Assembly (NCBI GenBank): GCA_009712635.1
Contig: WASS01000023.1
Coordinates: forward strand, 37,722 to 101,721
From: Hungatella sp.
GTDB lineage: Bacteria > Bacillota > Clostridia > Lachnospirales > Lachnospiraceae
Length of the DNA: 64,000 nucleotides
Reading direction: 5' to 3'
Shown: piece after piece, positions 55,301 to 63,228 of the stretch
Layout of the letters: each line of letters starts with the position of its first letter
Numbering within the stretch: the stretch's first letter is position 1
Program-made: the position numbers and the translations under genes
The notes under the pieces: generated by a model
Told to the model about the DNA's origin: nothing
Database searches by the model: none
The model's input: the letters and a program-made list of their open reading frames with translations, nothing else

Positions 55301-57198
55301 ACTCCGCCCGCAGTCACTTCCTGTATCTCTTCTGTCAAAGAACCTGATCCGTTAAAACTGCCGGGTACAAAGCTTTGTCCGAATTTTGCATTTAGTTTTT
55401 TATAGTCCGTTCCTATTAACGCACTTAAATTGGTATCCTCAAGCGCCACAGAATCCCCATAAATTAGCAGATCGTACACCTTAATCTGATTCACATCGGT
55501 GAAGCCGGTCTGATTTTTTAAGTCAACGGTTGCCTTCCATTGGATCTGGCGATTTAAATAATCAGGCGTTCCAACTGCCTGCTTTGTGATTCCGTCAATT
55601 CCAATGCCAATATTTCCTGTCTCATCATACCACGTCCCACCAGGCATTCCGTTCCAGGTTAAAGTTGCCCTATTATTATAGTAGGTTGTGGTACCTACAT
55701 AATTCTCTACAGGAACTTCACTTTCAATGGTCAATTTTACTGTTTTGGTAATCGTACCGCTTAGGGTGTATTGATGATTCGCTGGCTCAGTACTGATGGT
55801 TATGGGTAATGGGATTCCGGGGTCCGTTTCAGAATCATCGTTCCAGCTCCACTCTGCCGACTTCCAAATCAGATTACCGGGAAGCGTATCTGTTACAGTC
55901 ACATCTTCTAATGGAATTTTATCCTGGTTTATGGTGATCGTCCAGGTGATGGTACGGTTAGTTGGATCGTATGTACCTCCCGCCATTCCGCCTCCAGCAG
56001 AACCGGTTTTATTAATGAGCGTTTTTTTTGCAATCTGAATTGAAACCTGATTGGTATTTACAAGTGTACCGCCTTTTCCAAACTGGGCAGTGTTTTTGAT
56101 TGTACCACCTTTGATCAGCGTATCAGGTGGAATCTCTGTTGTGAAAGTAATGGTCTGTTCTCCGATGACATCTGTGTCAAACGTATATGAAAGTGTTTTG
56201 TCAGCAGGGTCATACACATTCTCATCGCTGATATTATTATCGCCAATTTTAAATGAATCCGGAACGTAAGTGCCTGCATTTTCTAAATTATCCTGAAATG
56301 CATAATCCTTTAAAGAAACGCCATTACTGCCTTTCGATGCATTTACTACTACTTTCCAATTGATTTTCGTCTTATCAGCAGACAATTCGCCCGATTTTAC
56401 CTGGGTCTGTGTGACCGGAATCTCCGGAGCCTTGACGGTATATTCCTTATCTATAATAAAGACTTTATCATTAGGACTTCCTTCTTCCACATCCGTACCT
56501 GTATATTTCATGGTGGCTGCAAATTTACAGACGACATTTCCTACACCATCTTCGTTCAGGACCTCCCCGTCAAACACAATTCTAATTCTGCCGCTTTCAA
56601 AATAAAGTGTTCCTACCTGCTCTCCCTGGTAGGTCAGATACAGCTGCTTCGAAGCCGGAACTATGATATTAATATTCGTATCTAAATTAAATACCGCTTC
56701 ATCACCTGTTACAACACATTCATCAGATGAAAGACCATCCCCCACGACTGGTACGCGAAAAGAACCATTTACCTGAAAATCTTTCCCCGCAATGATCCCC
56801 CCATCAACATTGTCATTCCCATCCTGTGTGATTTCCAATTTCAAATCTAAAAGCCAGTCCGTTACATCACTCCCAGCTGCCTGGTCCACGAAAGGCATAA
56901 GCTCCGTCAAAAAAGGCGTTGCCCCAGGATCTTTCATTCCTTCAGATGGGGTTGCTATAGAAACCTCCGAATCATTTCCCTTTGAACCGTTTTCACTGGT
57001 TTCTTCCGTGGGATCGGTTTCTTCCTGCTGGTCTGCCTCACTTGGGCTTGCTTTGTCATCACTGTTGGTGATTGTAATAATATTGTCTGAAGCCTCAGCT
57101 TCATCAGCCAGAACACTGCTAACAGGAAGAAACATGTTCAGCACCAGCAGCACAGTCAACAGCCATGCCACAAAGCATCTTTGTTTGCTTCTCTTCAA
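52372..57198 (-). CDS. Sortase-anchored surface adhesin with pilin-type repeats
   Basis: A 1608-residue surface protein. A signal peptide ends near VLA-31, followed by SPSEA (51-55) and ATPSEG (82-87). Residues 110-1020 look like serial Cna/isopeptide-forming adhesive domains. A SpaA-like domain sits at about 1026-1120 (ending YYLKETTVPTGY). Three tandem DUF5979/pilin-linkage-type repeats follow from about 1136, 1253 and 1366 (each starts near KTV.G and ends ASFINTKW or a variant). A near-repeat (LYDIYGEVPLGYM and LYEIWGQVPLGYM) precedes LPKTD near 1568, a hydrophobic helix and KRK. It should be covalently attached to the wall by a sortase, which is not in the window. Start is TTG after GGAGG. 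Confidence 0.9.
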   Translation of the reverse strand: MKRSKQRCFVAWLLTVLLVLNMFLPVSSVLADEAEASDNIITITNSDDKASPSEADQQEETDPTEETSENGSKGNDSEVSIATPSEGMKDPGATPFLTELMPFVDQAAGSDVTDWLLDLKLEITQDGNDNVDGGIIAGKDFQVNGSFRVPVVGDGLSSDECVVTGDEAVFNLDTNINIIVPASKQLYLTYQGEQVGTLYFESGRIRIVFDGEVLNEDGVGNVVCKFAATMKYTGTDVEEGSPNDKVFIIDKEYTVKAPEIPVTQTQVKSGELSADKTKINWKVVVNASKGSNGVSLKDYAFQDNLENAGTYVPDSFKIGDNNISDENVYDPADKTLSYTFDTDVIGEQTITFTTEIPPDTLIKGGTIKNTAQFGKGGTLVNTNQVSIQIAKKTLINKTGSAGGGMAGGTYDPTNRTITWTITINQDKIPLEDVTVTDTLPGNLIWKSAEWSWNDDSETDPGIPLPITISTEPANHQYTLSGTITKTVKLTIESEVPVENYVGTTTYYNNRATLTWNGMPGGTWYDETGNIGIGIDGITKQAVGTPDYLNRQIQWKATVDLKNQTGFTDVNQIKVYDLLIYGDSVALEDTNLSALIGTDYKKLNAKFGQSFVPGSFNGSGSLTEEIQEVTAGGVVVGELLAVSGFNIDKAYSFTFKTQVLDPDIFAANKSKTVYNTASLYYDGTHLDNGDAQTTYNSNILSKQVLKAGTNMAGTSANGFNPEDKTAVFRLNINSEGYDLTGAKTKNGTLGNVTVTDVLPDNWTFVDLLSDAKYQLYDGSNNLVMDTSDILEGDPVISGKTAEFVFKKLNKAYYILVKAQLSEEGYLKYIESAYSSGKSDSYQNATNTVRITADSDASWVAEKSETVQVPTAFLVKTVNSGKNPVEWTIKFNPYDLPAFKNVKITDQIPDGLEFSLKQDGSLDLTTFKVTEYDRQVNGAFPSSGGNELNEEQLQSMISYEKASRILTFTPAEGKLYQIVYQTEVTGNISAKLKNQVTVSGSAINGTGTNSSYTVQDSHASATLERNGYLDISKVNELSQKLSGAVFTLYSDRELQNPVCNSSVRTDGTLRIVPIPAPRNFGDPEFTYYLKETTVPTGYESDNMVYTVTVRRGSDNKAVTTVSGKTPGAVLTVMNYPINSVTRLSIDKTVKGNGASTSDVFDFTIDFTGGSVDGIYNYIGSGGRENGQLTISGNRGTFQLKDKEGISITGLPDGASYQISEADSGNGYVTSSTGESGSIKVGQTMTASFINTKWLPGSLTIKKTVAGNAEKNIKFDFTVTFTKPDGTPDNGGYEYSGSGESGTISSGGHISLAHGQSITITGLPKDTVYTVNENNDSQNGYVMNSNHETGTIITNENQTASFVNTKWLPGSLTVSKTVAGSGGDIKKKFDFTVTFTAEGSYPYTGNGVSGGTIQSGDKISLADGESITITGLPDGTKYQVTEADYRLQSYTAASTGGSGTVDTLTTSVAVFTNTYINESKSGGGGSSGGGPKVSPPKPTDPAQSEVTVVNTPKTREEMTPQELYDIYGEVPLGYMVGPDNHVYTPQQLYEIWGQVPLGYMAGSDAQQHPGRLPKTDDRRSVNKIALWLFTISALSGIVVIRMNLKRKNVAE

Positions 57199-57302
57199 AT
57201 TTCATACCTCCTTATAACCATCATTTCATATAATTAATTTTGGGGAAAGTAACCTATTATGATTATATAGACAGGCCTGAAGTGACGCTTGAAACTTTTT
57301 CA

Positions 57303-57350
57303 AAAAAGTTACTTCTTTTTTGACAGCAATGGAAAACTTTGTAACTTTTT
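57303..57350. promoter_or_regulatory. Inverted repeats in divergent spacer, candidate operator
   Basis: AAAAAGTTAC (57303-57312) and GTAACTTTTT (57341-57350) are exact inverted copies 28 bases apart, and a further AACTTTTT at 57293-57300 faces the first copy. TTGACA at 57320-57325 lies between them. A TATAAT at 57447-57452 may serve the regulator gene. Confidence 0.5.
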
Positions 57351-57487
57351 GTCAATAACTCTGCATTTCCAACAGAACTTTTCTGTCATGATTCATTTCC
57401 GTTTTGCGGTTACATAAAAATAGACAATCGTAATAATTTATGTTACTATAATTTTCATAAACATACATAAGAAGTAGGAGCTTAAAT

Positions 57488-58900
57488 ATGAAAACCGGAG
57501 TGCTGTTGGAAACACTTATTAACATTCCCAAAATATCTAAAACAGATTTTGCTATCTATTTAAATATGGCCCCCAGCAGTCTCAGCAAAATATTAAATGG
57601 CTCGAGACTTCCTTATTCAAAGGAAAAGAAACAGTTTAGCCGGCTGGCCGCTGGTTATTTTGCAGATGCACTTTACTGCCATAACTGCTATATAAAATTA
57701 AAAGAGATTTTCCCTGTCATCTATGATTTTCATTCTAAATTTGAACTGGAAAACTTTTTATCCCTTGCAATTGCTTATGCTATTAATAAAGATTTGGATG
57801 AAGAAAGCGGTGCTTTTCTCAACTTTCCCAACAGTGAATTAAGTTATCTTGGAATTAATAATATTTTGAATATGATATGTATTCTTACTTCGGAATCTAT
57901 TAACAGCAGTTCCGGAGAGGAATTGGAATTTTTCAACACGATTTCTATTTACAGCCCTTTTTTTCCCGATATCATTCAACGCGTACAGTTATTGGATACC
58001 ACTGCAGGTAAACCTGCCATATTTCATCAGTTCCTGACTTCTTCCACAGATGAATGTGTCCAAAAGAACGATAAACAGAATTATCTTTCTGTAATCGTTC
58101 ATGCTCAAAAATATGTCGATTTGTATTTATGGGAACTATGTGAGAAACCAGACAACCCCTATTTGCTGCTGAAAGGGAAATACCTTCTTATCTTCAGCCG
58201 GCAGCCAGATGGAACGCCTTTAATGACTTATATCAGACAAAAAAGCCATATCGTATCCTGCCTGACCGCTCTTTTAAATATAAAACGCAAACAAATGACG
58301 TTCAGCCAAAGTGAGATCAAACAAATACTGACGGAACATCCCTCTCATTTATCAAAGCTCCTTAAGCGGCAGCCAAATTCATTATTTACCTCTATCCCTC
58401 TGGGATATCTGGTAGACGAAGAGGATTTAAAAAATTTTAAAGCTGACGAAAAAATAAAATTATTGATGATAGACTTCTTTCAGGAAGTCCTGACAAATGA
58501 TACTGAGTTCATTATTACGATTGATGCAATGATGAAATTCTGTATAACAGGAACGGTTGTTGTACCATTAATTGGCCAGGTTAATATTCCGGCGGACAGA
58601 CGGATTGCCTACTTAAAACGGTTAAACGGTTTTATCAGAAATAAGCAGTTTAATAAAATAATTATTATTAACAGCACCTTACCTGAGATGATGGTTTTTG
58701 GTTCAGAAAGTAAATCCATGATCTATCTTCTTGACCATAATCTGCAAGATAAGGTTCATACATTCCCTTCCCGTGAAATAAATGATAACCTGCAAAGAAA
58801 TTTTACCGAAAACCCGAAAAAAATTGTAAATTTCAGTGTTGAACTATGGAATAGCTATCTGGATGAGATGGCCATTAAGATTCAGGAACTCATCTCCTGA
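57488..58900 (+). CDS. Unfamiliar HTH-type regulator-like protein
   Basis: A 470-residue protein I cannot place in a family. Residues 12-45 (ISKTDFAIYLNMAPSSLSKI, then LNGSRLP) look like a helix-turn-helix of the XRE type. The remainder is mixed alpha/beta with no membrane segment; one stretch near residue 345 (FIITIDAMMKFCITGTVVVPLI) is hydrophobic but not convincingly a helix through the membrane. AGTAGGAG precedes the ATG. It is divergent from the surface adhesin gene and ends at a strong terminator, so it may control the adhesin. Confidence 0.6.
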   Translation: MKTGVLLETLINIPKISKTDFAIYLNMAPSSLSKILNGSRLPYSKEKKQFSRLAAGYFADALYCHNCYIKLKEIFPVIYDFHSKFELENFLSLAIAYAINKDLDEESGAFLNFPNSELSYLGINNILNMICILTSESINSSSGEELEFFNTISIYSPFFPDIIQRVQLLDTTAGKPAIFHQFLTSSTDECVQKNDKQNYLSVIVHAQKYVDLYLWELCEKPDNPYLLLKGKYLLIFSRQPDGTPLMTYIRQKSHIVSCLTALLNIKRKQMTFSQSEIKQILTEHPSHLSKLLKRQPNSLFTSIPLGYLVDEEDLKNFKADEKIKLLMIDFFQEVLTNDTEFIITIDAMMKFCITGTVVVPLIGQVNIPADRRIAYLKRLNGFIRNKQFNKIIIINSTLPEMMVFGSESKSMIYLLDHNLQDKVHTFPSREINDNLQRNFTENPKKIVNFSVELWNSYLDEMAIKIQELIS

Positions 58901-58920
58901 CAGCTTTAAAAAATTGGACA

Positions 58921-58972
58921 AAAAGAGGTACACGGTCTACACTCCGTAACAGGAAGACCATGTACCTCTTTT
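58921..58972 (+). terminator. Intrinsic terminator of the HTH gene
   Basis: AAAAGAGGTACACGGTCT pairs with AGACCATGTACCTCTTTT over a 16-base loop, ending in T-rich sequence. Confidence 0.9.
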
Positions 58973-59106
58973 ATTAATAATTGGTCCACTTTCACTGATT
59001 AAATTCATTTTTTACTTCTTCCAACTATTGACATTCATTCTTTAACCTGCTATTATGTTCATAATTTATAAAATATAATATTTTTTGAACATAAAAGGAG
59101 GAGCCT

Positions 59107-60915
59107 ATGCAAGCAATCATCCTGGCTGCCGGTATGGGTCGGCGTCTGAAACAGTTAACCGAACATCAGCCCAAATGTATGGTACCCGTCAATAAAATTC
59201 CATTAATTGAACGAATGTTAAAACAGCTGGACCAATATGACCTGGAAAAAATCATTCTTGTTACGGGTCATAAGGGGGAGCTTCTGCGTTCCTTTGTAGA
59301 ATCCCTTTCGCTTCATACTCCGGTGATTTTTATTGATAACCCGGTTTATGAAACAACCAACAACATCTACTCTCTTTATCTTGCCAAGGAGCATCTCCTG
59401 GAAGATGATACTCTGCTCCTGGAATCAGACCTGATATTTGAGCAGGAGGTATTAACCCAGATCATTAAGGACCCCCGCCCTAATCTGGCTCTGACCGCTC
59501 CCTTTGAAAGCTGGATGGACGGCACCGTTGTACTCATTGACCAGCAGGACAATATCATGAAGTTTTTAACCAGAAAAGACTTCCGTTTCGAAGACATTCA
59601 TTCCTACTATAAAACGGTTAATATATACAAATTCAGTCAGAACTTCTCCTCCACCCATTATGTTCCTTTCTTAGAAGCATACAGCAAGGCATTAGGAAAC
59701 AACGCCTATTATGAGCAGGTGCTGAAAGTTATCTCCCTGCTGGACGATCACGATTTAAAAGCGTCCCGTCTGGAAAATGGTTTCTGGTACGAAATCGATG
59801 ACGAGCAGGACTTAGATATTGCAGAATCCATATTCACAGATTCCCAAAGCAGACTGCTTCGTTTATCTGAGCGATACGGAGGATACTGGCGCTATCCGGG
59901 ACTGTTGGATTTCTGCTATCTGGTAAATCCTTATTTCCCTAACAGCCGTCTCATGGGTGAGATAAAAGCCAGCTTTGAAATTCTTACAACCAGCTATCCC
60001 TCAGGACTTGATATTAATAACCTTCTTGCTGCAAAATCTCTTGGACTTGATAAAAGCCAGGTATTAACAGGAAATGGCGCCACAGAGCTGATAAAACCTC
60101 TTCTTCGCAGCTTTGAAAAACCGGTGGGTGTTCTGCGTCCTTCCTTTTCAGAATATGAAAACTGTGCAGCCTCAGTCATCCCTTATACCGTTTTTTCCAG
60201 GGATTTTACTTATACAGCTGAGGATCTTATGGATTTTTACCGTGATAAGGAAATCGCCGCACTTGTTTTAGTGAATCCGGATAATCCTTCTGGAAATTAC
60301 ATAAAAAAAGGTGATGTGCAAAAGCTTGTCCGCTTCTGTCAGGAACGAAATGCTCTTCTGATCCTGGATGAATCCTTTTTGGATTTTTCTAATCAGGAGG
60401 AAGAACCTTCCTTTATGACGCCGGAGATCTTAAATGCCCATCAGAATCTGGTTCTGATAAAAAGTATCTCAAAATCCTATGGTGTACCGGGATTGCGCCT
60501 TGGACTCATGGCATGCGCAGATCCTGATATCATTGCTCTTGTACGCAAAGAGCTTCCCATCTGGAACATAAATTCTCTTGCAGAATATTTTCTTCAGATA
60601 TTTGAGAAGTATCAGGGGGATTACCGGGATGCCCTAAAACAGTTTCAGGAGACAAGAGACGAAATGTACGGGTTACTGGGTTCCATAAGACAGCTGACCC
60701 TGTATCCGTCCCAGGCTAACTTTATACTTTGCGAGGTAAAGGACGGCTGCTCTGCCCATCAGATCGCAGAGCTGCTTTTAAACCGATACAACATTCTTGT
60801 GAAGGATCTCTCCCACAAACCAGGTATGGAAGGAAGAGAATGTATCCGGATCGCAGTCAGAACCAAAGAAGATAACAAGCGCCTATGTGACGCACTAAAA
60901 CATATATTACGATAA
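59107..60915 (+). CDS. Nucleotidyltransferase::PLP aminotransferase fusion (LicC-like + HisC-like)
   Basis: A 602-residue bifunctional protein. Residues 1-230 form an NTP transferase like LicC: AIILAAGMGRRLKQLTEHQP, then KCMVPVNKIPLIE, NNIYSLYLAKE and the LLESDLIF strand. Residues 245-600 form a fold-type I aminotransferase like HisC or CobD: TGNGATELIKPLLRSF, NPDNPSGNYIKKG, ILDESFLDF and the PLP lysine in SISKSYGVPGLRLG (about 456). It could make a CMP-activated small amine or phosphonate and transaminate a related compound. The layout recalls the PntC cytidylyltransferase-transaminase of phosphonate pathways. No pepM is visible, so the product is unknown. AAAGGAGG precedes the ATG. Confidence 0.85.
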   Translation: MQAIILAAGMGRRLKQLTEHQPKCMVPVNKIPLIERMLKQLDQYDLEKIILVTGHKGELLRSFVESLSLHTPVIFIDNPVYETTNNIYSLYLAKEHLLEDDTLLLESDLIFEQEVLTQIIKDPRPNLALTAPFESWMDGTVVLIDQQDNIMKFLTRKDFRFEDIHSYYKTVNIYKFSQNFSSTHYVPFLEAYSKALGNNAYYEQVLKVISLLDDHDLKASRLENGFWYEIDDEQDLDIAESIFTDSQSRLLRLSERYGGYWRYPGLLDFCYLVNPYFPNSRLMGEIKASFEILTTSYPSGLDINNLLAAKSLGLDKSQVLTGNGATELIKPLLRSFEKPVGVLRPSFSEYENCAASVIPYTVFSRDFTYTAEDLMDFYRDKEIAALVLVNPDNPSGNYIKKGDVQKLVRFCQERNALLILDESFLDFSNQEEEPSFMTPEILNAHQNLVLIKSISKSYGVPGLRLGLMACADPDIIALVRKELPIWNINSLAEYFLQIFEKYQGDYRDALKQFQETRDEMYGLLGSIRQLTLYPSQANFILCEVKDGCSAHQIAELLLNRYNILVKDLSHKPGMEGRECIRIAVRTKEDNKRLCDALKHILR

Positions 60916-60933
60916 TATCAGGAGGTAGTTAAA

Positions 60934-61515
60934 ATGAATGCACAGGAAACAGCAAACGAAACATGGAAGCAGATCTGGGTAAGAAAAGGAAAAGCAGAGG
61001 GAAATGATTTACTGGCCTTTGACGGCTATGAAGCAACTCAGGTAGATATGGAGGAAGTGGCCCGTCAGATAACCAAACGGCTGGATATACAAAAAAGTGA
61101 CAAGGTTTTAGAAGTTGGCTGCGGCGCAGGTGCCCTTGCCCAATATCTGGACTGCGATTACACAGGAATGGATTATTCCCATACACTGGTTAAAAAACAC
61201 ATTGAGATACTGCACAATTCCGTCCTCACCGGAGAGGCTGCCGATTTACCATTTAAAGATCATACCTTTGATAAGGTGATCTGTTATGGTGTTTATCTCT
61301 ATTTTGACAATAAGGAATATGCAAAAAAAGCCACAAGCGAGCTGTTAAGAGTTGCGAAAAAAAGTGTGCTCATCGGCGAACTTCCCATTCGTTCTCACCG
61401 TGAGGAACATCTTCTGTTTACAAAGGATGAATTTGAAGGCTGGGAAATCAGCGACGGCTTTTATGATCCTTATAGAAATGACCGCTTTAATGCCATTTAC
61501 CGCTATACCCTATAA
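60934..61515 (+). CDS. Class I SAM-dependent methyltransferase
   Basis: A 193-residue Methyltransf_11-type protein. Motif I is VLEVGCGAGALAQYL (about 55), the acidic end of strand 2 is GMDYS, and the post-I segment is GEAADLPFKDHTFDKVICYG. AGGAGG sits seven bases before the ATG and 18 bases after the fusion gene, so both belong to one transcript. It may methylate the product of the fusion enzyme, for example an amine head group (inference). Confidence 0.87.
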   Translation: MNAQETANETWKQIWVRKGKAEGNDLLAFDGYEATQVDMEEVARQITKRLDIQKSDKVLEVGCGAGALAQYLDCDYTGMDYSHTLVKKHIEILHNSVLTGEAADLPFKDHTFDKVICYGVYLYFDNKEYAKKATSELLRVAKKSVLIGELPIRSHREEHLLFTKDEFEGWEISDGFYDPYRNDRFNAIYRYTL

Positions 61516-61526
61516 TTATAGAAGAA

Positions 61527-61571
61527 ACAGTTTCATAAGCCCGCCTGATATGGCGCAGCTTATGAAACTGT
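61527..61571. terminator. Bidirectional terminator
   Basis: ACAGTTTCATAAGC and GCTTATGAAACTGT form a perfect 14-bp stem between the convergent methyltransferase and aspartyl-tRNA synthetase genes. A T-run is present on the minus strand. Confidence 0.85.
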
Positions 61572-61584
61572 AATAAAAAATTCC

Positions 61585-62910
61585 TTATGGTGTTACTCTG
61601 TTTAAATCTCTTGGAAAAAGTGAAGACAGACGTACATTATCCTGATCCAGTAACCTGCTGGTAAAACGTTCCAGCCCCAATCCCAGGCCTCCATGTGGGG
61701 GCATGCCGTATTGATGCATCATCAGATAGCTTTCAAATGATTCCGTATTCATTTCCCGCTTCCTCATTTTATTTAACTGCTGCTCATAGTTATGAATTCT
61801 CTGTCCGCCTGTGGTAATCTCAAGTCCTTTAAACAGTAGGTCAAAGCTTTCTGTTTCTTCATCATTTTCTATGCTGTCCATGGCGTAAAATGGTCTTTTC
61901 CTGCTTGGATAGTGGGTGACAAATACAAAGTCACTCCCTGTTTCTTCTTTTATAATCTGGGAAAGGTATTTTTCCTCTTCCGGTTCAAAATCATCAAAAT
62001 CCACGATTGGTCTGTTAAATTTTAAGGAAATTAATTCTTTTGCCTCCATAAACTTAATTGATGGAATTTCTTTAATATAAGGCAGTTTTACATTTAATAT
62101 CCGTCGTTCTTCTTCATAATCGGATTCCAGCACCTCTATCACATGGCGAAGCATGGCCGTTTCCATTTCCATGATGTCTTCAAAACTTTTAATATAACCC
62201 ATTTCAAAATCCACACTTGTGTATTCATTGAGATGTCTTGAGGTATCATGTTTTTCTGCCCGGAATACGGGAGCGATTTCAAATACCCGTTCATAGACTC
62301 CCACCATCATCTGCTTATAAAACTGAGGACTCTGGGCAAGATACGCCTCCTTGCCAAAATAATCGAAGCGGAATATATTCGCTCCTCCTTCTGCGCCTGC
62401 ATGGACAATTTTCGGTGAGTGGATTTCTGTAAAATTTTGCTTTTTTAAAAACTCACGAATTCCCAGTGTAATTCCCTCCTGTAATAAAAATATGGCCCGT
62501 TCCTTCTCGTTACGCAGAGTAACAGGTCTGAAATTAAGAAGATTTTCAAGGGAAGTATCCACTCGCTTATTATTAATCACAATGGGACTCTGCTGATCCG
62601 GTTTTGATAAGATCTCCACCTTAAGGAGCCGAAGCTCAAAACCTGCTTTCGACCTTTCTTCGGCAATCACCTGCGCAGTTGCAATTACGCAGCTCTCTTC
62701 TGTCAAATCATCCAGTTCAAACAGTGAATATTCATTGCTGTAGATACATTGGACCACATTCTTTTTGGTTCTTAACAGGATAAATGCGAACCCGCTCATT
62801 TTTCTTATCTTATAAATACTTCCATGAATTTTTATTTTTTCATTCAGATGATTTGCCAGATCCCCGGCCTCAACTGTTCCTTTTTCAATCATTCCAACAA
62901 TATTCTTCAT
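61585..62910 (-). CDS. aspS: Aspartyl-tRNA synthetase, compact archaeal type
   Basis: A 441-residue class IIb synthetase, much shorter than the roughly 590 residues of ordinary bacterial AspRS because it lacks the inserted GAD domain. The N-terminal OB-fold spans about 15-105. Motif 2 is FRAEKHDTSRHLNEYTSVDF (near 215) and motif 3 is GLGLGLERFTSRLL (near 407), with YGMPPHGG just before; the ending LFPRDLNRVTP is typical of AspRS rather than AsnRS. It charges tRNA-Asp and possibly tRNA-Asn. An attenuator-type leader with an Asp-rich peptide precedes it. CCTGGAGG is the ribosome site. It may be a second AspRS in the genome (inference). Confidence 0.9.
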   Translation of the reverse strand: MKNIVGMIEKGTVEAGDLANHLNEKIKIHGSIYKIRKMSGFAFILLRTKKNVVQCIYSNEYSLFELDDLTEESCVIATAQVIAEERSKAGFELRLLKVEILSKPDQQSPIVINNKRVDTSLENLLNFRPVTLRNEKERAIFLLQEGITLGIREFLKKQNFTEIHSPKIVHAGAEGGANIFRFDYFGKEAYLAQSPQFYKQMMVGVYERVFEIAPVFRAEKHDTSRHLNEYTSVDFEMGYIKSFEDIMEMETAMLRHVIEVLESDYEEERRILNVKLPYIKEIPSIKFMEAKELISLKFNRPIVDFDDFEPEEEKYLSQIIKEETGSDFVFVTHYPSRKRPFYAMDSIENDEETESFDLLFKGLEITTGGQRIHNYEQQLNKMRKREMNTESFESYLMMHQYGMPPHGGLGLGLERFTSRLLDQDNVRLSSLFPRDLNRVTP

Positions 62911-63024
62911 TATTTTTTCCTCCAGGATTCATAGAATGCAACTTTAAAGCATCCCATTCCATCCATAAGGACATCATCCATATGTCCCACACGATCACCA
63001 CCTTTCATGATTGCCCGTATGGGT

Positions 63025-63070
63025 ATAAAAATAGAACCACACGGATCAGTACTATCCACCAATGCGGTTC
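63025..63070 (-). terminator. Attenuator terminator in aspS leader
   Basis: On the minus strand GAACCGCA pairs with TGTGGTTC (one G-U), followed by TATTTTTAT. It lies 115-160 bases upstream of the aspS start. Confidence 0.75.
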
Positions 63071-63089
63071 CGAATTCTATTCTTTCCAC

Positions 63090-63145
63090 ATAGGCACAGC
63101 AACGAAAGCGCCTGTACCTATGAACGATTCAAAGATACAAGCGCT
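63090..63145 (-). promoter_or_regulatory. Mutually exclusive hairpins in aspS leader RNA
   Basis: On the RNA, AGCGCTTGTA (complement of 63136-63145) can pair with TACAGGCGCT (complement of 63107-63116). The overlapping ATAGGTACAG (63112-63121 complement) can instead pair with CTGTGCCTAT (63090-63099 complement). A further ACGATT/AATCGT pairing (63149-63154 with 63124-63129) involves the Asp codons themselves. This is the arrangement expected of an attenuator switch. Confidence 0.65.
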
Positions 63146-63146
63146 A

Positions 63147-63197
63147 TCAATCGTCGTCCCTATTCAACATGGAAAATTGTTGATTACGATTCATCAT
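63147..63197 (-). CDS. Asp-rich leader peptide of aspS attenuator
   Basis: A 16-codon frame, MMNRNQQFSMLNRDDD, opens at 63197 with GAGGTGG six to seven bases upstream and stops with TGA at 63147-63149. Its last three codons are GAC GAC GAT. Asn codons also occur three times. The three Asp codons directly before the stop and the following alternative hairpins fit ribosome stalling when charged tRNA-Asp is scarce. Confidence 0.75.
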   Translation of the reverse strand: MMNRNQQFSMLNRDDD

Positions 63198-63228
63198 AGC
63201 CACCTCTTCAGTTATATTAATAGGTATC

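Noticed and set aside
57195..57207. ATG just upstream of the adhesin TTG start as an alternative start
   Set aside because: It is out of frame with the signal peptide; the TTG frame gives a normal signal sequence and is eight bases from GGAGG.
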